Shown here piece after piece: positions 12,662-25,125 of a DNA stretch of 64,000 bases. The stretch is from NCBI GenBank assembly GCA_016648135.1, contig JADDOH010002332.1, forward strand, positions 186,001 through 250,000, in the 5' to 3' direction. Source of the stretch: Agrypnia vestita. Its lineage: Eukaryota; Arthropoda; Insecta; Trichoptera; Phryganeidae. The position numbers and the translations under genes are program-made. Position 1 is the first letter of the stretch. The number at the start of each line of letters is the position of its first letter. Under the pieces are notes generated by a model. It had not been told where the DNA came from. It searched no databases and saw nothing but the letters and a program-made list of their open reading frames with translations.

Positions 12662-13953
12662 ATATTGTCCGACAGGGGGAGAGAGGCGATGCCTACACTA
12701 AAATGAGGAATATGTAAGGGTTATTTGTGAAGTTTAATTGCCTCTATTTGTTTTCATGTTAAAATTTTGTGCCACTTTCTATTCTAATGTCTGACATGCG
12801 TCTAAAGATTGTTACCAAATTAAATATTGCCATGGCATTTTACTGTTCTTTCATTGCAATATGGAATACTTAACAGTCATTGGAAAAAAGTAAATAAACA
12901 TCGCAAAGATTTAAACAATGGTCGAATGTGTTATTGGAGTACGCAAATGTTTCTTTTGTGTTAATAATTAAATCCCACTAAAAAGTAATTAATTAATGTA
13001 AAAAACTATTCAAATAAACGTCTTGAATAAAAATATACGGTGTAAGACCCGAGGTGGAAAAATACTGAAGTATGAAACTTCTGCAATTTTCAAGTTATTT
13101 ATTTTGCTCCCTTCGGAGCAGTCATAGCACTGAATAGCGCTTGTCTTCGTTTGACAAGAACCATTTCACATTCAATTATACAAGTGAACCTTCATGATTG
13201 AAATAACGAATGAAGCCATGGCGTTTTAAATTAGACATGTTTCGCGGCTCCCGCGCTTTTGTTTTGTCAAGTAAAAAAGAGAGCTCGCTGTCTGTTACCT
13301 CATTCGCTGGTTTAAAAAAAGCGCAAAAAAATTCAGTTATTCATCATCATCAAAGGTAAAGCACTAATATGAGTAATATTTTTTAGAGTATGTTTTAATT
13401 TTTAAGATCACAATTATTGAATTACGTTAACAGAGAGATCAGTATTCATTAAGACAAATTATTTATGTACCACAGACGAAGCTATTTATGTGGGATGGGA
13501 TATAATATGTATGAAAGTATTTTTTAAAGTTGTCACTTAAGCCAGTCAATAATAGGTTGTAAGCCCTGTAAATACCCAAAAGACTTCCACACATACTATC
13601 ACATTTTTTTATTTTTTTTTATATCATTATTTCCATATCAGACCCACAAAATATCACATGGAAATTTGTCTGTAGGTACATCAATATATATAATAAACCA
13701 ACACTTTAGATCGATACAATTTGACAATGCATAACAAGACATATAGCTAAGGAACAAATAAGCCAAATCCAAAATAAACTAATAAAGTGTAAGCCCCTCA
13801 CCAAGCACATGAGCAAGTCTCATTTTTGGAGAGGCAAAGCAATAAAATAAAATGTATCTAAGTAGATTGTAATAGACAAATATATTATGATTTAAATGTT
13901 GTTTTAATATTTAAAAAAAATAAAAAATAAAAAAAATTTAAAAAATTAAAAAT

Positions 13954-13990
<37 letters not shown>

Positions 13991-14189
13991 TGTAAATTAT
14001 AAACACCAGAATACATACAGTTGAATTAAAAACGTAAACCTTAAAAACTCAAATACAAGAAACAATACAAAATACTTAATTACTTAATTAATAATATTAC
14101 GTCTTTATTGTTATTTTATATAATACTAGTTTTTTTCTCGTGACGGATGATCGTACAAAAATAATATTTTAAATGAATTAATCAATCAT
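12662..14189. other. No gene seen
   Basis: AT-rich DNA holding the internally deleted family member at 13,470 and an (AT)n run at about 13,958-13,986. Nothing else is recognised. Confidence 0.5.
13470..13595. mobile_element. Internally deleted member of the 38-kb palindrome family
   Basis: A left-end piece (ACAGACGAAGCTATTTATGT) is followed within about 60 bp by a right-end piece (CACTTAAGCCAGTCAATAAT ... ACACCCAAAAG-type), so the two ends are almost joined. Confidence 0.5.
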
Positions 14190-14465
14190 TCTTGCAAGCT
14201 TTGGACATGTTGCCACAAGAAATGATAGGAGTCTCTAGAATCTCGTGAACACAGTGACAATTGAGGGGAAACCAGCCTTTTTCGCTTGCTCTCCTTGTGA
14301 GATGAATAGACCAAACTAAAGATTTAAGAAGGTTCTCCAGCTCTTCATACAACATGGGTCAAGACCGGGAACAATGAAGACATATTATGCACCGAGGTCC
14401 AGACTTACCAAGGAACCACGATGTTTAGCTCCGATGCACAATGATGATGAAGGAGAAGAAGAATC
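14190..14465 (+). mobile_element. Degenerate LINE 3' end
   Basis: FGHVATRNDRSL (compare FGHVARRD in LINE C-termini), then in other frames a DREQ stretch and APRSRLTKEPR, then CAATGATGATGAAGGAGAAG as tail. Reading is spread over three frames, so only the general class is supported. Confidence 0.4.
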
Positions 14466-15376
14466 AACAAAAAATCCCACTTCAAGCCAGGATTATCTTC
14501 TCACGGAGATTACTCCGCCAGACTGCTCACCAATCACCAACTCCGAGTATTTAGGTTCCTCTAATCCCGTCCAATCAATGGAGTCATGGTCTTCAAATGC
14601 GACATCTCCATCTGTACTATTGATAGATTTGGCATTTATATTGGGAGATTATTCATGAGAAACTCGATGTTCCGTTTCAAGATTTTATTAGTTTGTACAA
14701 ATGGAGTTTATGTGACAAAATTATTACGGTATTCAGATAGAGAACAAGTTATCACTAACGTGGAAGCTGAGTGCTAAGAGGGCGCATCAATATGGTACCT
14801 CTCGATTTATATCCATTCGCCCTTTCATAGTATCTGTCTCTCTTAGTCATTCTGACAGACGTTCATCCAGATGCATTACGATGATCAATGAATTGCGTGA
14901 GAAACGATTATTTTTCGTCTGGTTATCAGAGCCAGATGCCCAGTCCACGAAGTTGCTAAATGTCTATAAATTTAAAGGCGTCAGGCACTTCACAGAGCTC
15001 TTAAAGTGATCCCAAATATTAAGATAGGTATATCCCTGCCTGTTGATGAAATAATGAACCTATGACACCAAATTCTTGGTATACCCAGATATTAAGGTTG
15101 GTAAGCTGAAACGGCCATGTAATATCTATAACCTATATACTAGATTGCTACACCGCACAGGAAATTACTTTATGACTGGAACATTTCCCCTTCCAGGGAG
15201 TTCTTTAGAGAGTCATTCCATTTTCTCGCAATATGATCCATCCACTTCTGTAGTACTCTTTCAGGTCTTCTTCGGTGCAAAGTTGTTTACAAGATATTAT
15301 CATTTTCTCGGCTATCCCTCTGGCATAATCCCATAATGTGGACGAAGAATTAGAACGTAAGTTTATGTCCATATAT

Positions 15377-15961
15377 TGTAACGAAATGAATTTCGCACTG
15401 TTTGAATCCCTTAAAATATGTCATTTTGGAGCAAAGCTATAGAACCCTCTAGAACACCCTACACCACTATAAGATTATCTACACATTCGGGAGACGCCTG
15501 GAATAACCTGGAAGTGAAGGAAACCTTCTCGCAAATACTAGAAATGAAAATAATGTTTTCGAGGATTCGAAAAACCAACGTGTTGCGTATAAATAGCGAG
15601 GCTAGGCCGCGCGCGGGAATTGTGTTTTGACGATTCTACCGGTGCGATATTATTATAGCGACAATCCATAGTGGTCAGTGTACCAGCGCGAGTGTAAATC
15701 GAGCGAGATAGTTAAGCGAAATACCTACTTACGTGCGATAGTTGAACGGAGTTTAATCGAAAGCGATAACAATCGATAATAAAGTGTACATTGACGTGTG
15801 ATAAATTGTGAAATAGTGTGAATTCGAGATTGGTGTTAAAATTTTATCCGTATCCAGTGATTTTGTCATCAATTTATTAAAATAATCAATCACTTATATT
15901 TGTGAATCGTTAATTAATTTCCAGTGGTTTCATCTGTCTTCTAAAGTCACGTCCCGTGAAA
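15377..15961 (+). mobile_element. Solo LTR of a retrotransposon
   Basis: Begins TGTAACGAAATG and ends near CACGTCCCGTGAAA; the partial copy at 62,530-62,642 ends CACGTCCCGTGACA, giving the TG...CA form. A TATA box (TATAAATAG at 15588) and a GC-rich leader fit a U3-R layout. No gag, pol or primer site follows. TSD not found; the extent rests on the second copy. Confidence 0.5.
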
Positions 15962-15997
15962 TTTTTTGATGATCTGCGATGTAAACAAATATGATTT

Positions 15998-16075
15998 ATT
16001 TATTTGTTTATTTATTTAACGCCCTTATGGGCTTTTACAAATATACAGAATATAATTTTTTTTAAATAATATAAG
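15998..16075 (-). mobile_element. LINE 3' tail
   Basis: On the minus strand, TTTGTAAAAGCCCATAAGGG is followed by TTAAATAAATAAACAAATAA, a common insect LINE tail layout. The coding part is not recognisable beyond it. Confidence 0.35.
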
Positions 16076-16079
16076 ACAG

Positions 16080-18282
16080 ATAAAATAATAATACAGTTAA
16101 AAGGTACAATAATAAAAAGTATAAGGTAAAATAATAATAAAGTCCATTTCCATTTCGTTGAGATGTAAAGAATTGTATCAGCTTTGTCCTATACGCAGTT
16201 ATATTATCAGCAAAAATGTCAGCCGCTTCTGCATGTTCATTCCCTAGTGAGTATTTTTTATAAATAAGTTTTATTTATAAAAGTATTATACTTTAAAAAC
16301 ATCCCAATCCCTGGGGATGTTTTGAGTAATGTACCAAGGTGCTGAATAAATGATCGCCGTAAAACATAGAAAATATTCAGAGACGTCCCCTCGGCCCCAG
16401 TCTGGATCGGGAATTACTTCCGGGCCATTACACCGCCGGCGAGCAGAAGTGATACAATACGGGGCCGCCCCCCCCCCTCCCCCAACTGTAGTCCCATCGA
16501 TTGCTCCAATTTTTCGCGAACTCCAGAATAAACGATTTAGCCCGAGGAAATATTTTCTGCGTGAGGAGATACAAATTTGTAGGTTATGTTGCTTTATTGA
16601 CGTTTTCGGCTTTATAGTATTGATATTCCGCTTTTTATTGGGCTATTTGGGCTCGGGTGAAATGGAATGTTTCATTTGTGCGTATCTGGCGCGGATTTGA
16701 GTGATTGGCGGAGATTTTATTTATTTAATTCTAAGGAAAGTTTTCGGTTCATTACGCACGCCTGTAATCAATATGGAACCTGGATTTGTATAATTATGTG
16801 TAAGTTAGTGTTGGTGTAAGGACGGTATATTAATAAAGCTACATTCATTAACAGAAATGAGATAATCAAGGTCTAAATGTTAAAATGTAAGTCAAATAAA
16901 TTTAATAATCTACTAGCACAGGAAAATAGTAGATGCTTTTTATAATAATGTACTTATAGTACTTAGTACCCAGTAAAGTAAATGGAAACATTTTGGAATT
17001 TTGGTATTACCGGACAGCTATTACAACGATCGCATTCTTACCTTACTACATTACAAACTGCTATCATTGGCAACACTGCAGCATCGTTGAACCCTCCTTC
17101 AGAGGTGTAAGGGTCTGGTTATTGGGTTTTAGCGTTCTCTATTCGCATCACAATTATTACTAGAAAATATTATCCTATAACTACAAAAATTATTTATTAA
17201 ATCTATATGACCTTTTTATGGTATTATCTGATTAAGGAATAATGGTTGGTTTACTATGTTACTAACCAAAGTCATTTTCTCTTACTTAGGTAATTACAGT
17301 ACTTAGGTACTTATAGTCTGGTATGGGTTCTCCGGAGGGTACCAGAAATTTAAGTTCTTCTTTATTGCCCTAAGACAAAATTATAAAATACAAATTGAAA
17401 ATAAAAACCCTTAGGGGCATTCTTTTGCTCGAGCGATAACATAATACGTGCATCTGGACCACCGAGAAGGAGGAGGTAGAAAATTATATTATTTTATTAT
17501 TATTATTATTAACCTGAGAATTATATTAAAATTATATTTACGATTCATTAATGAATGATTGAATAATGTAAGCTAAAGTCATAATTATTTAGCTCAAAGA
17601 CAGATGGCTAGCAGTCAAGGCGACAACCACAACATAATCCTTCGCTTCGAGAATTCTAGAACAGGACAACTACTTTAAACAAGTAGTTGTCCTGTTGAAT
17701 AGTCGATAAGAGAGTGTAACCTACTAGCACAGAGGCTGAGCAAGCATTGTTCGACAGTTCGGAGGTCAGGGAGAGACAGAGCTAGAGGATATAGTGGTGC
17801 GCCATCAGCCCAAAGAGCGATATAAGCAGACACCATTGACGTGACAGAGGCTAATTTTAAGGCAGCATTTCGTTAATCTAAGTCGAACATAATGTTTTTC
17901 TTACAGTCATTCGTATTCGTTTACCATAGCCTACCTATTTAATCCTACATTGCCAATATTTATTGTTGTCCCTCTGAAATTGGACCATGAAGTGGTTAAC
18001 TACCGTAAAAATAGACGCGTCATTTAAAAATGATAGTGCCCAACACAAATTAGTTTTGATCACAATGGCGCCCAACGTTCGGAGCTTAATCAATTTCTAT
18101 TTTTCTGGGTACTCCTGTTTTCATTTTTAATTCCCACATCGCAATACGCTCAAGCATGCGTTGTAATACTTATATTTTGTAGTGTTTGTAGAATTTATGG
18201 TCTGATATTGTTATTTTATACATATGAAGAGAATTCGTAAGGTATTTGATGTCCATATTATAATTAATTATAATTTTTGTAC
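16080..18282. other. No gene supported
   Basis: The 116-codon frame at 16350-16700 contains a C-run of proline codons and a hydrophobic end but no domain. Apart from the 17,660 hairpin I see no structure. Confidence 0.45.
17660..17696. repeat. Perfect 16-bp inverted repeat with 5-base loop
   Basis: AACAGGACAACTACTT, loop TAAAC, AAGTAGTTGTCCTGTT. It stands in otherwise unremarkable sequence; a stable hairpin if transcribed, too short for a typical precursor miRNA. Confidence 0.7.
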
Positions 18283-18301
18283 CTATGAAAAAGTCTTCTG
18301 T

Positions 18302-18638
18302 GTGTAGTTTTCTGGGATATTCTTCCATGTATATGTGACCTCTCTGGCCGACGTTTCGGATCGAAGTGTAGGAAATACCGTACCGAAGTCAGGGTGTGTC
18401 CAAGTTTGTGTTAGGTCAAGTACTGGATTGCAGTACCGTGTCAAAAGCAGGGTGTGTATGTCTTGATGTAGTGTGTTGTGCTTCCGTGTCGGAGACAGGT
18501 GTTGTCAAGAATTTCTGTAGCCTGATGGACCCCGCAATGGGATCCGAAACGTCGGCCATAGGGGTTTATACACGGCAGAATATCCCAGAAAACTACACAC
18601 AGAAGATTCTGATCGGCCGTGAAAACCCGAGAATATTT
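18302..18638. mobile_element. Hairpin retroposon, diverged long copy 2
   Basis: A 337-bp insertion with a 19-bp TSD, CTATGAAAAAGTCTTCTGT (18283-18301; one mismatch at 18639-18657). The outer arms are inverted (TTTTCTGGGATATTC and its inverse near 18580) and the family core GGATCCGAAACGTCGGCC and tail are present. The ~150-bp centre is different from the other copies. The plus-strand hammerhead has lost three bases from CUGAUGA, so it should be dead. The 82-residue ORF across it is not a gene. Confidence 0.75.
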
Positions 18639-18769
18639 CTATGAAAAAGTGTTCTGTAAAGCAAAATTAAGAATTTTTATTAAAGAGAAAAATATTCGTA
18701 AAATTTTAAAAACATTTTCATTTATTCACTGTCTATTTCTGTCAGTGGCGAATGGTACAGTGGGGCGCA

Positions 18770-19060
18770 ACAACTCAGGCAGTACAGGCCGTGTAATCTA
18801 TTAGCGTTTTGTGGCCGTCATTGTTCCAGGCCAGGCCAGGCGCGGTCCAACCCTCAATAATGATTCGGGGCAGCAAATGACCGCGTGCCTCTGTCAGCCC
18901 TCGGGGTGATTGATGCTGCCCCCAGGTGAGATGAACCCGGAACATGACGTCACTACACGGCGAATCCTCCCACCTGCCGCCGCCACTAAAGGTCGCCCGC
19001 CAACTCGTTGTTGGTAATTAAATTGATGTCGTTAATAACGTGGGCGGCGTACGAGATACA
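18770..19060. promoter_or_regulatory. GC-rich patch with CRE and E-boxes, candidate enhancer
   Basis: A ~290-bp island in AT-rich surroundings with a full CRE TGACGTCA (18945-18952), CAGGTG (18923) and CACCTG E-boxes, and TAATTA/TTAATAA homeodomain-type sites. No ORF or repeat explains it. Function is inference. Confidence 0.35.
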
Positions 19061-19119
19061 CCGCTGGTGCAGCGCAGAAATCTTATTTGGGTATAATTTC
19101 AAAGGTCATACTCTAGAGG

Positions 19120-19600
19120 CAGAGGTGTGACTTATCTAAGATACACGTATTTGAAATACAGATACACGACGCAAAATATGTATTTTCATCTTGTATCTGA
19201 AATACTTTTTTGTATATTCATCTTGTATCTTGTATTTAGATACATTCATTTGGTATCTTACTATTTTGTAAATACTAAGATTGCTAAGATACTTTTTTGA
19301 ATGATGTACCTATAATGAGACCTCATCGAAGAAAAATGAGCTTTTTTTACTTCCTTTCGAAAAGTCTCGCTTCTTTGACCATACTCAAAACAGTTTTTTC
19401 CTTGGTAATCCGAGAGCTGGAAAATAAATAAATTCTGAATACAGGCGCAGCGACGTGCACTCCGATTGATTTTAAATCTGTAGCCAAGGTATTAGAGAAC
19501 GATAGTTTACAACAATTATACTCAATCCAGTTTTGGCAGTCTAAGGCATGCAGAAAAAATTTACGATATTTTGTTAAAAACAAATCGTGGCTTTGTAGAG
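19120..19600 (-). pseudogene. hAT transposase C-terminal remnant with element end
   Basis: Minus-strand translation of about 19347-19480 includes VHVAAPVFRIYLFSSSRITK, close to the hAT C-terminal dimerisation motif (PVERxFS...). Beyond its stop, 19135-19290 is full of GTATCTTGTATTT repeats on both strands, like hAT subterminal repeats, and a possible terminus CAGAGGTGTGACTT starts at 19120. The rest of the transposase is missing. Assignment rests on a short motif. Confidence 0.45.
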
Positions 19601-19799
19601 TATTAATTGAATAAAAATGTGGATTATATTCAACAAAAGTTACCTAAGTTTATCGATTCCATAGTTCGAAGAACAAAATTCAAAAATATAAACGCACCAC
19701 TTTGGTACAAACACTCGTATCCGACTGACAATAACTCAACTTTATTTTTTTGCAACAACATGTCACTACCTGCTCGAAGAGACACGAGGGGTTTACTCT

Positions 19800-21096
19800 A
19801 GGTATTAACTATTAGTGGGACTTTATTACCCAAGGAACTAAGTTTATTTCGCTGCATATATTTTATTTTTATTACGACTTTCGTTTTTTGAATCTTATTT
19901 TATCTAATTTCCAACCTTTGTGCGACCCCAGTATGCAAACCATGCCAAAGAGGTGACGTGCCAGTTGTGTAAGATTATTACATGCTTTTTTTTCTCTATT
20001 TACTAATACTATTTTGTTCTTCTCTTTATTAGACCCAATTACATTTAAATACATTTGTACAATTTCGATTTTTTATACTTAAATGCTAGGAGAGTAACGA
20101 AAGCGTGGTTCACCGACTCGGAGCGGGCAGCGGAATGAATTTTGCTTCTCGTACGGGGCTATTACCCGACCGCTCCCGTGCGCTGCTCCCTTACCCTGAG
20201 TTGCCAGGTGTTGACGTTTGGCACAGATTTCTTTACCAATAACCATTTTAACAACAACTCACGCTTTTGTCCGTAGTCGTCATCGTCTTAGCCGTCTTCA
20301 CTGCAGAATCTTTGCTTCTGCACATTCCACTTAGTTAAGTTGAACCTTCTGATACTGTTTTCTACTGCAAGCTAGATATTAAAGAACCCCTTAATAGTTC
20401 GGTTATCATCAAACAACTTTCGCTGAGCTTTGCTTCCTAGTTGTGACGGTTTATTGTATTTTTAATTAAAATCCATTTTATAACTTAACTAAAATAAAAC
20501 TGTTGGTAATTAACCAGAAAGTTCTGTTTTATTTTACATACGTTACGCATACGATACTTTCGCATCATTCATTCAGTAAAATTTCACACAAATTAACTAT
20601 GTAAGTTCAAGCTGAATGCATGAGAATCTGCAAGAGACTGTCTTTTAATAAACCAAAGATTCAAATGTCAAAATATCAATGTAACAAGTTTTTATTTACT
20701 GACATAACATAAATATGTTTACACGTGTCCGCGGGAGTCCTGATAATTGTTCTCGCTTAAATTTTTTTCGAAGCTATTGGTAAATTACGATGACAAAGAC
20801 ATTATAATAAATCCCGCACACACGCCTCAACGTTCCCCAGATTAATGACGCGGCCCGTGACGTGAACAGACCTTAAACAAACAGCGGAGTGAGGTAGCGG
20901 AGGTGCGCTCGTTTTTTCTGGCCCTGCTGTACTTTGTGCGCGGCCGCCGCCCACAGAACCTTTGTCCGGCAAATACTTCACACTAATTGCTTTCAATTCT
21001 TTACCGACCCCTGCTCCAGGGATGGGCAATCATTTATTTTGTACAAATTTAATTTTGAACCAGTGTTGACATTATTTTTTATCAAAATAGAGATGC
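19800..21096. other. No gene seen
   Basis: GC-richer patches at 20,100-20,220 and 20,815-20,960 lack credible frames. The rest is AT-rich. Confidence 0.45.
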
Positions 21097-21109
21097 GAAC
21101 ACATAATAT

Positions 21110-21531
21110 ACTTTACGGTGTTGAAGCATGGACGCTGAAGGTGACTACTCTAAATCGCCTAGAGGCGTTCGAAATGTGGATACATCGTAAAATGTTAAGG
21201 ATATCTTTGACTGACATGACTAGTAATGTTGATGTTTTACGTAGAGCAAATACAAACAGACAGTTACTCAACATAGTAAAGCTCCGTAAAATTTCATATT
21301 TTAGTCATATAATGAGAGGCAAAAAATACTCCATCCTTCACCTCGTCATGTAGGGGAAGACTGAGGGTCGCAGAGAGGTCGGAAGGAGGCGGCATTCCTG
21401 GCTTCGAAACATCCGAGAGTGGACTGGGATAAGAAGCGTGGAAGAGCTGTTCCGCACTGCCCTGGACAGGGAAACTTTCTCCCAGATGATCGCCGACGTC
21501 GGGGGGACTCGACAGGGTACATGAAGAAGAA
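21110..21531 (+). mobile_element. 5'-truncated LINE 3' end with TSD
   Basis: Exact 13-bp TSD GAACACATAATAT (21097-21109 and 21532-21544). It encodes ILYGVEAWTLKVTTLNRLEA, FEMWIHRKMLRISLTD and, after a frameshift at about 21,345, GRREVGRRRHSWLRNIREW and a C-terminus before GAAGAAGAA. The minus-strand ORFs here are shadows. Confidence 0.85.
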
Positions 21532-21599
21532 GAACACATAATATGCGTCCCATCAATATTCATACTGTTGATAGCTTATTGAAAATAAGCTTAACGGTT

Positions 21600-21692
21600 G
21601 TGCTATGAAAGAGGACTATCATGCTGGTAATTTGGCATGGGGCTCAAACCATTGACCACTGGATCATTAGGATTATAACCACCACACCAACA
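21600..21692 (-). mobile_element. tRNA-derived SINE head
   Basis: Minus strand: GTGTGGTGGTTATAATCC (A-box like) and GGTTTGAGCCCC (B box with one change) about 30 bp apart, then CCAAATTACCAGCATG. The body beyond is unclear. Confidence 0.45.
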
Positions 21693-22239
21693 AACTATTC
21701 AAATTTATGAGCGAGTTTTATTTTATGGATCAGTTAATGTGTGTCGTCTCAAAAAGTATCTTTCATTCGTAAAAACCGGTAATTTTATGTGAAAAATTGA
21801 TATATTTACATATTTTATTTACTTGATAAATTAGTATGCGTCAGTCATGTTGAAATACAGTAGTATCGAAGTTAACCAACGATAAATTAATCAAAGTGTA
21901 TTAAACAATGGTTGTAAGTTTATTTTTTAATAAATATTTAGGTCCAACCGCAAAATTTACGCTATAAAAATAAAAAAGAAAAAAATACGGTTAGAAAACA
22001 ACAAATGACCAACACAATTACATGCATAAGAAATTGAACTTCAGAAGTTAATGAAAGCCCGGAGACTCCGACTGTCAAATAAAAATTAACCTTCGAGAGG
22101 TAGGGCCAGCAGACATAACGTCAAGAGATGATGAGTGACTCTCTGCAGTCATTACGGTCATGACTTTTGAGGTCGTTAGAGAAGAGAAGAAGATTAATAT
22201 TAAATATCATGTTGAAAATAGACCTAGGAAAGGCAAGGG

Positions 22240-22788
22240 TAACCAAAAACGTGAAAGGTCGAAGAGACCTTTGCTGGACTGACGGTGGACTAGCTACGGA
22301 CTTTTCATTCTATATCCTCATCGTCCTCAGGAGTCTATATCCTCATCAATTAATAGGATGACAAGATGGGAATCTAATGAGTAGATTCAGGGAAGTCCAT
22401 AAAATATTGAGTTGTAAAGACAGTTGTAACCTAAACGTGAAAGGTCGAAGAGACTGGACTGACGTTGGACTAGCTACGGACTTTTCATTCTATATCCTCA
22501 TCGTCCTCAGGAGTCTATACCCTCATCAATTAATAAGATGATAAGATGGGAATCAAATGAGTAGATTCAGGGAAGTAAATAAAATGTTGCGTTGTAAAGG
22601 CAGTTGTAACCTAAACATGAAAGATCGAAGAGACCTTTGCTGGACTGACGTTGGACTAGCTACGGACTTTTCATTATATATCCTCATCGTCCTCGGAAGT
22701 CAATATCCTCATCAATTAATAAGATGACAAGATGGGAATCTAATGAGTAGATTCAGGGAAGTAAACAAAATGTTGCGTTATTGAAAAC
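22240..22788. repeat. Tandem triplication of a ~180-bp unit
   Basis: Three units start at 22251, 22437 and 22617 (186, 180 and ~172 bp), each with GAAAGGTCGAAGAGAC, GGACTAGCTACGGACTTTTC and ATGAGTAGATTCAGGGAAGT. The middle unit lacks six bases (CTTTGC region). Units differ by about 5%. No long frame runs across them. Confidence 0.85.
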
Positions 22789-23114
22789 TATTTCATTGGC
22801 ATAACCACCACCACCGAGGGTGAATGCCTTCATAGTACTGAGGATGGACGTAAATATGCTGCACCCAGAAGTAATAATATAATGAACATGTTTAATACAC
22901 ACGATGTGTACATATCAACAACATGTCAACATGAATCATTCAATGTCTGATGCATTACTCCTAGATTCCACAGTCAAACTCACAACAATTAAAATAAGAA
23001 TAATGTTTGAACTCCTATAAATATGAGAGTACTGAAAGTCTGCAAGATCTGCTGTTCAAAAATGGTAGTATTCGCAGCCATCTATGGTGCGCGGTGTTCT
23101 CCATATTCTGACGT

Positions 23115-23360
23115 TATTATCCATGCCTTGACCCATGCAGATCATTTGAAGTAATTATGACCACATTACTGTTGGCACTACGATCCCTGGTAGGTCTCAC
23201 CTCAACCTCCTCAATACTTTTTCTTACACTTCGGTTTTCTGCAATCCTCTTCGGTTTTCGTATTTCAGCGCCATTTGCTCAACTAATCTGGCTCATTTGA
23301 TTCGACCCCCCTGCTTCCCTCCTTCCCCTCGCCATATCATGTGGTCAAAATCCAGCTGTC
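23115..23360 (-). mobile_element. Degenerate LINE 3' end
   Basis: Minus strand contains KYENRRGLQKTEV and the end ACCTACCAGGGATCGTAGTG, which aligns with ACCCACCAAGGGTTGTAGTG at 9,070, placing it in the family of the 8,676 copy. Confidence 0.5.
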
Positions 23361-23969
23361 GAAGTGAAAGTGTCCAAATCCTTCGTTAGGCGCATATACG
23401 TGTCGAATTTATTATATAAACCTGTCGCCAAGTGCCGTGCCTTCCTATAATTAGAAGAAATGCTTCGGATTCAAGTGTGTAGTGAATCGTCAATCAAAAT
23501 CATCATCGCAGTGACAAGGAGAGAAAACATTTGGCGGTAGGTTTCGCCTTCCGTGTCATTTACGGTCTATTAATTTCGTACCACAATTTTAACCTTTTAT
23601 TTACCCTCATCTCTTTTAATACTGTCTTCCATCCATCCACCCCCATGTACGGCGATTCGCAACATTTACATCTGTATTAATAAAACAAATTTATCTTAAA
23701 ATATATTAATACTCCGTCTTAGTTTAGGTGGAAAAAGAGTGACACCTAATACTATTCATCACAGTCTTGTGATATTTTTGTTTTACTAAAACTTGTAGGG
23801 TTTATCCATTACATTAGTTCTCCAAGTACTTATCACTTTAGTAAAATCTACACCTCTCGAAAGCGTGTGTAGAAAGTAATGTCGCAACCCTATAAACTTT
23901 CTTAACCGCATTAATTAATCTCCAGATTACTTTTCCCACTACTTCGATCACTGCTTGGCAGGGCTGTCG

Positions 23970-24050
23970 CTCGACTGACTCCCGCTAGTCGCTGTGCGCC
24001 ATATTTATACCCGTCCCACGGCGCCAGGAGCGAGAGACTGAGGATCCAAT
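23970..24050 (-). promoter_or_regulatory. Insect core promoter (TATA, initiator, CCAAT)
   Basis: Minus strand: TATAAATA at 24009-24002, initiator TCAGT with A+1 at 23976 (TATA at -33), a near DPE (GATCG) at +28, and ATTGG about 70 bp upstream. The 100 bp around it are GC-richer than the surroundings. Transcription would run toward lower coordinates; a 41-codon frame starts at the first ATG after about 65 bases but looks like a leader. Gene not identified. Confidence 0.5.
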
Positions 24051-25125
24051 CAGAGCTCGGTATAATTTTCATACGCTTCGATGCTTAGCAGAAATCATCT
24101 AAATTTTTCGAAATTTTACAAACTTGATTAACGTCTATTCTTTATGAATCTTTGTAATTTCCCGTCGACAGGCATAAATGATAACTATCGATGGGATGTT
24201 CTGTATTTCCTGAGCTAGTAGTAAACAATGATAACACTTAATAATTGTGTACAAAATTTTGTAAATAATACATTTTTATTAAAATACAACACTACCAAGT
24301 ATCTTCTAAAATCAATTAATGTTATTTACTTACAACACACAAACGTCACTTCTTGTTCTTCAGAAATTACATATTTTTAAACGTTATCATCGATATATGG
24401 CAGGAAAATAGTGATTCGGCAGAGACAAAAAAGATGGCGAAGTGGGCTGGATTTTTTTTTATTTGTATTTTTATACATATAAATGAAGATAGTTGCTTCA
24501 CTAGATGAGTTCTGTTCTAAAGAAACTACCTGTACAGTTTTTTTTATATGTTAATACCTTAGTAATACTACATTTTTGAAATAAACTTTAATAAACTATA
24601 AATAAACTAAATATGTATTAGAAACAAAATACATTCGAAACTCCACACAGCTTCATGAGTCTTAGTTTTCTAAAAGTGTCGTGTAGTTGATTTAAAAATC
24701 CAAGCTCGAAAATTGTACCAATAAAATGCAAAAAAGCTGTCACGATGAAAATGATGGTAAATTAATAACATAATAACACAACATCAAACTTTCTAATAAT
24801 CCATAACCGTGACAATAATCAACGGATCTGCAACCAGCTTGGCGTAATTATTGAATGTAATTAATTGGCAGCGTATCTATACATTTACCACTTAAGTGGG
24901 ACGATCAATCAGTAAACTAGCCCATCTGTTATGAACGTGTTTAAATAACCGAGTAATATTCCGAGAAACCATGTCTATATCGTAACCATCCACCGCTGAA
25001 TTCTGGGAATATTAACAAAAACATGTTTGGATTTCTGAGAAATTAGATTCAAACAATTTCACCATGTAAAATCATATATATTTTGAGCTTTGTTCTTCCT
25101 CGGAAGAAGCATTGTTCAAGAAGCA

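Noticed and set aside
16350..16700. 116-codon plus-strand ORF
   Set aside because: Poly-C-derived prolines and unrelated hydrophobic end; no homology I can name, no splice or promoter context.
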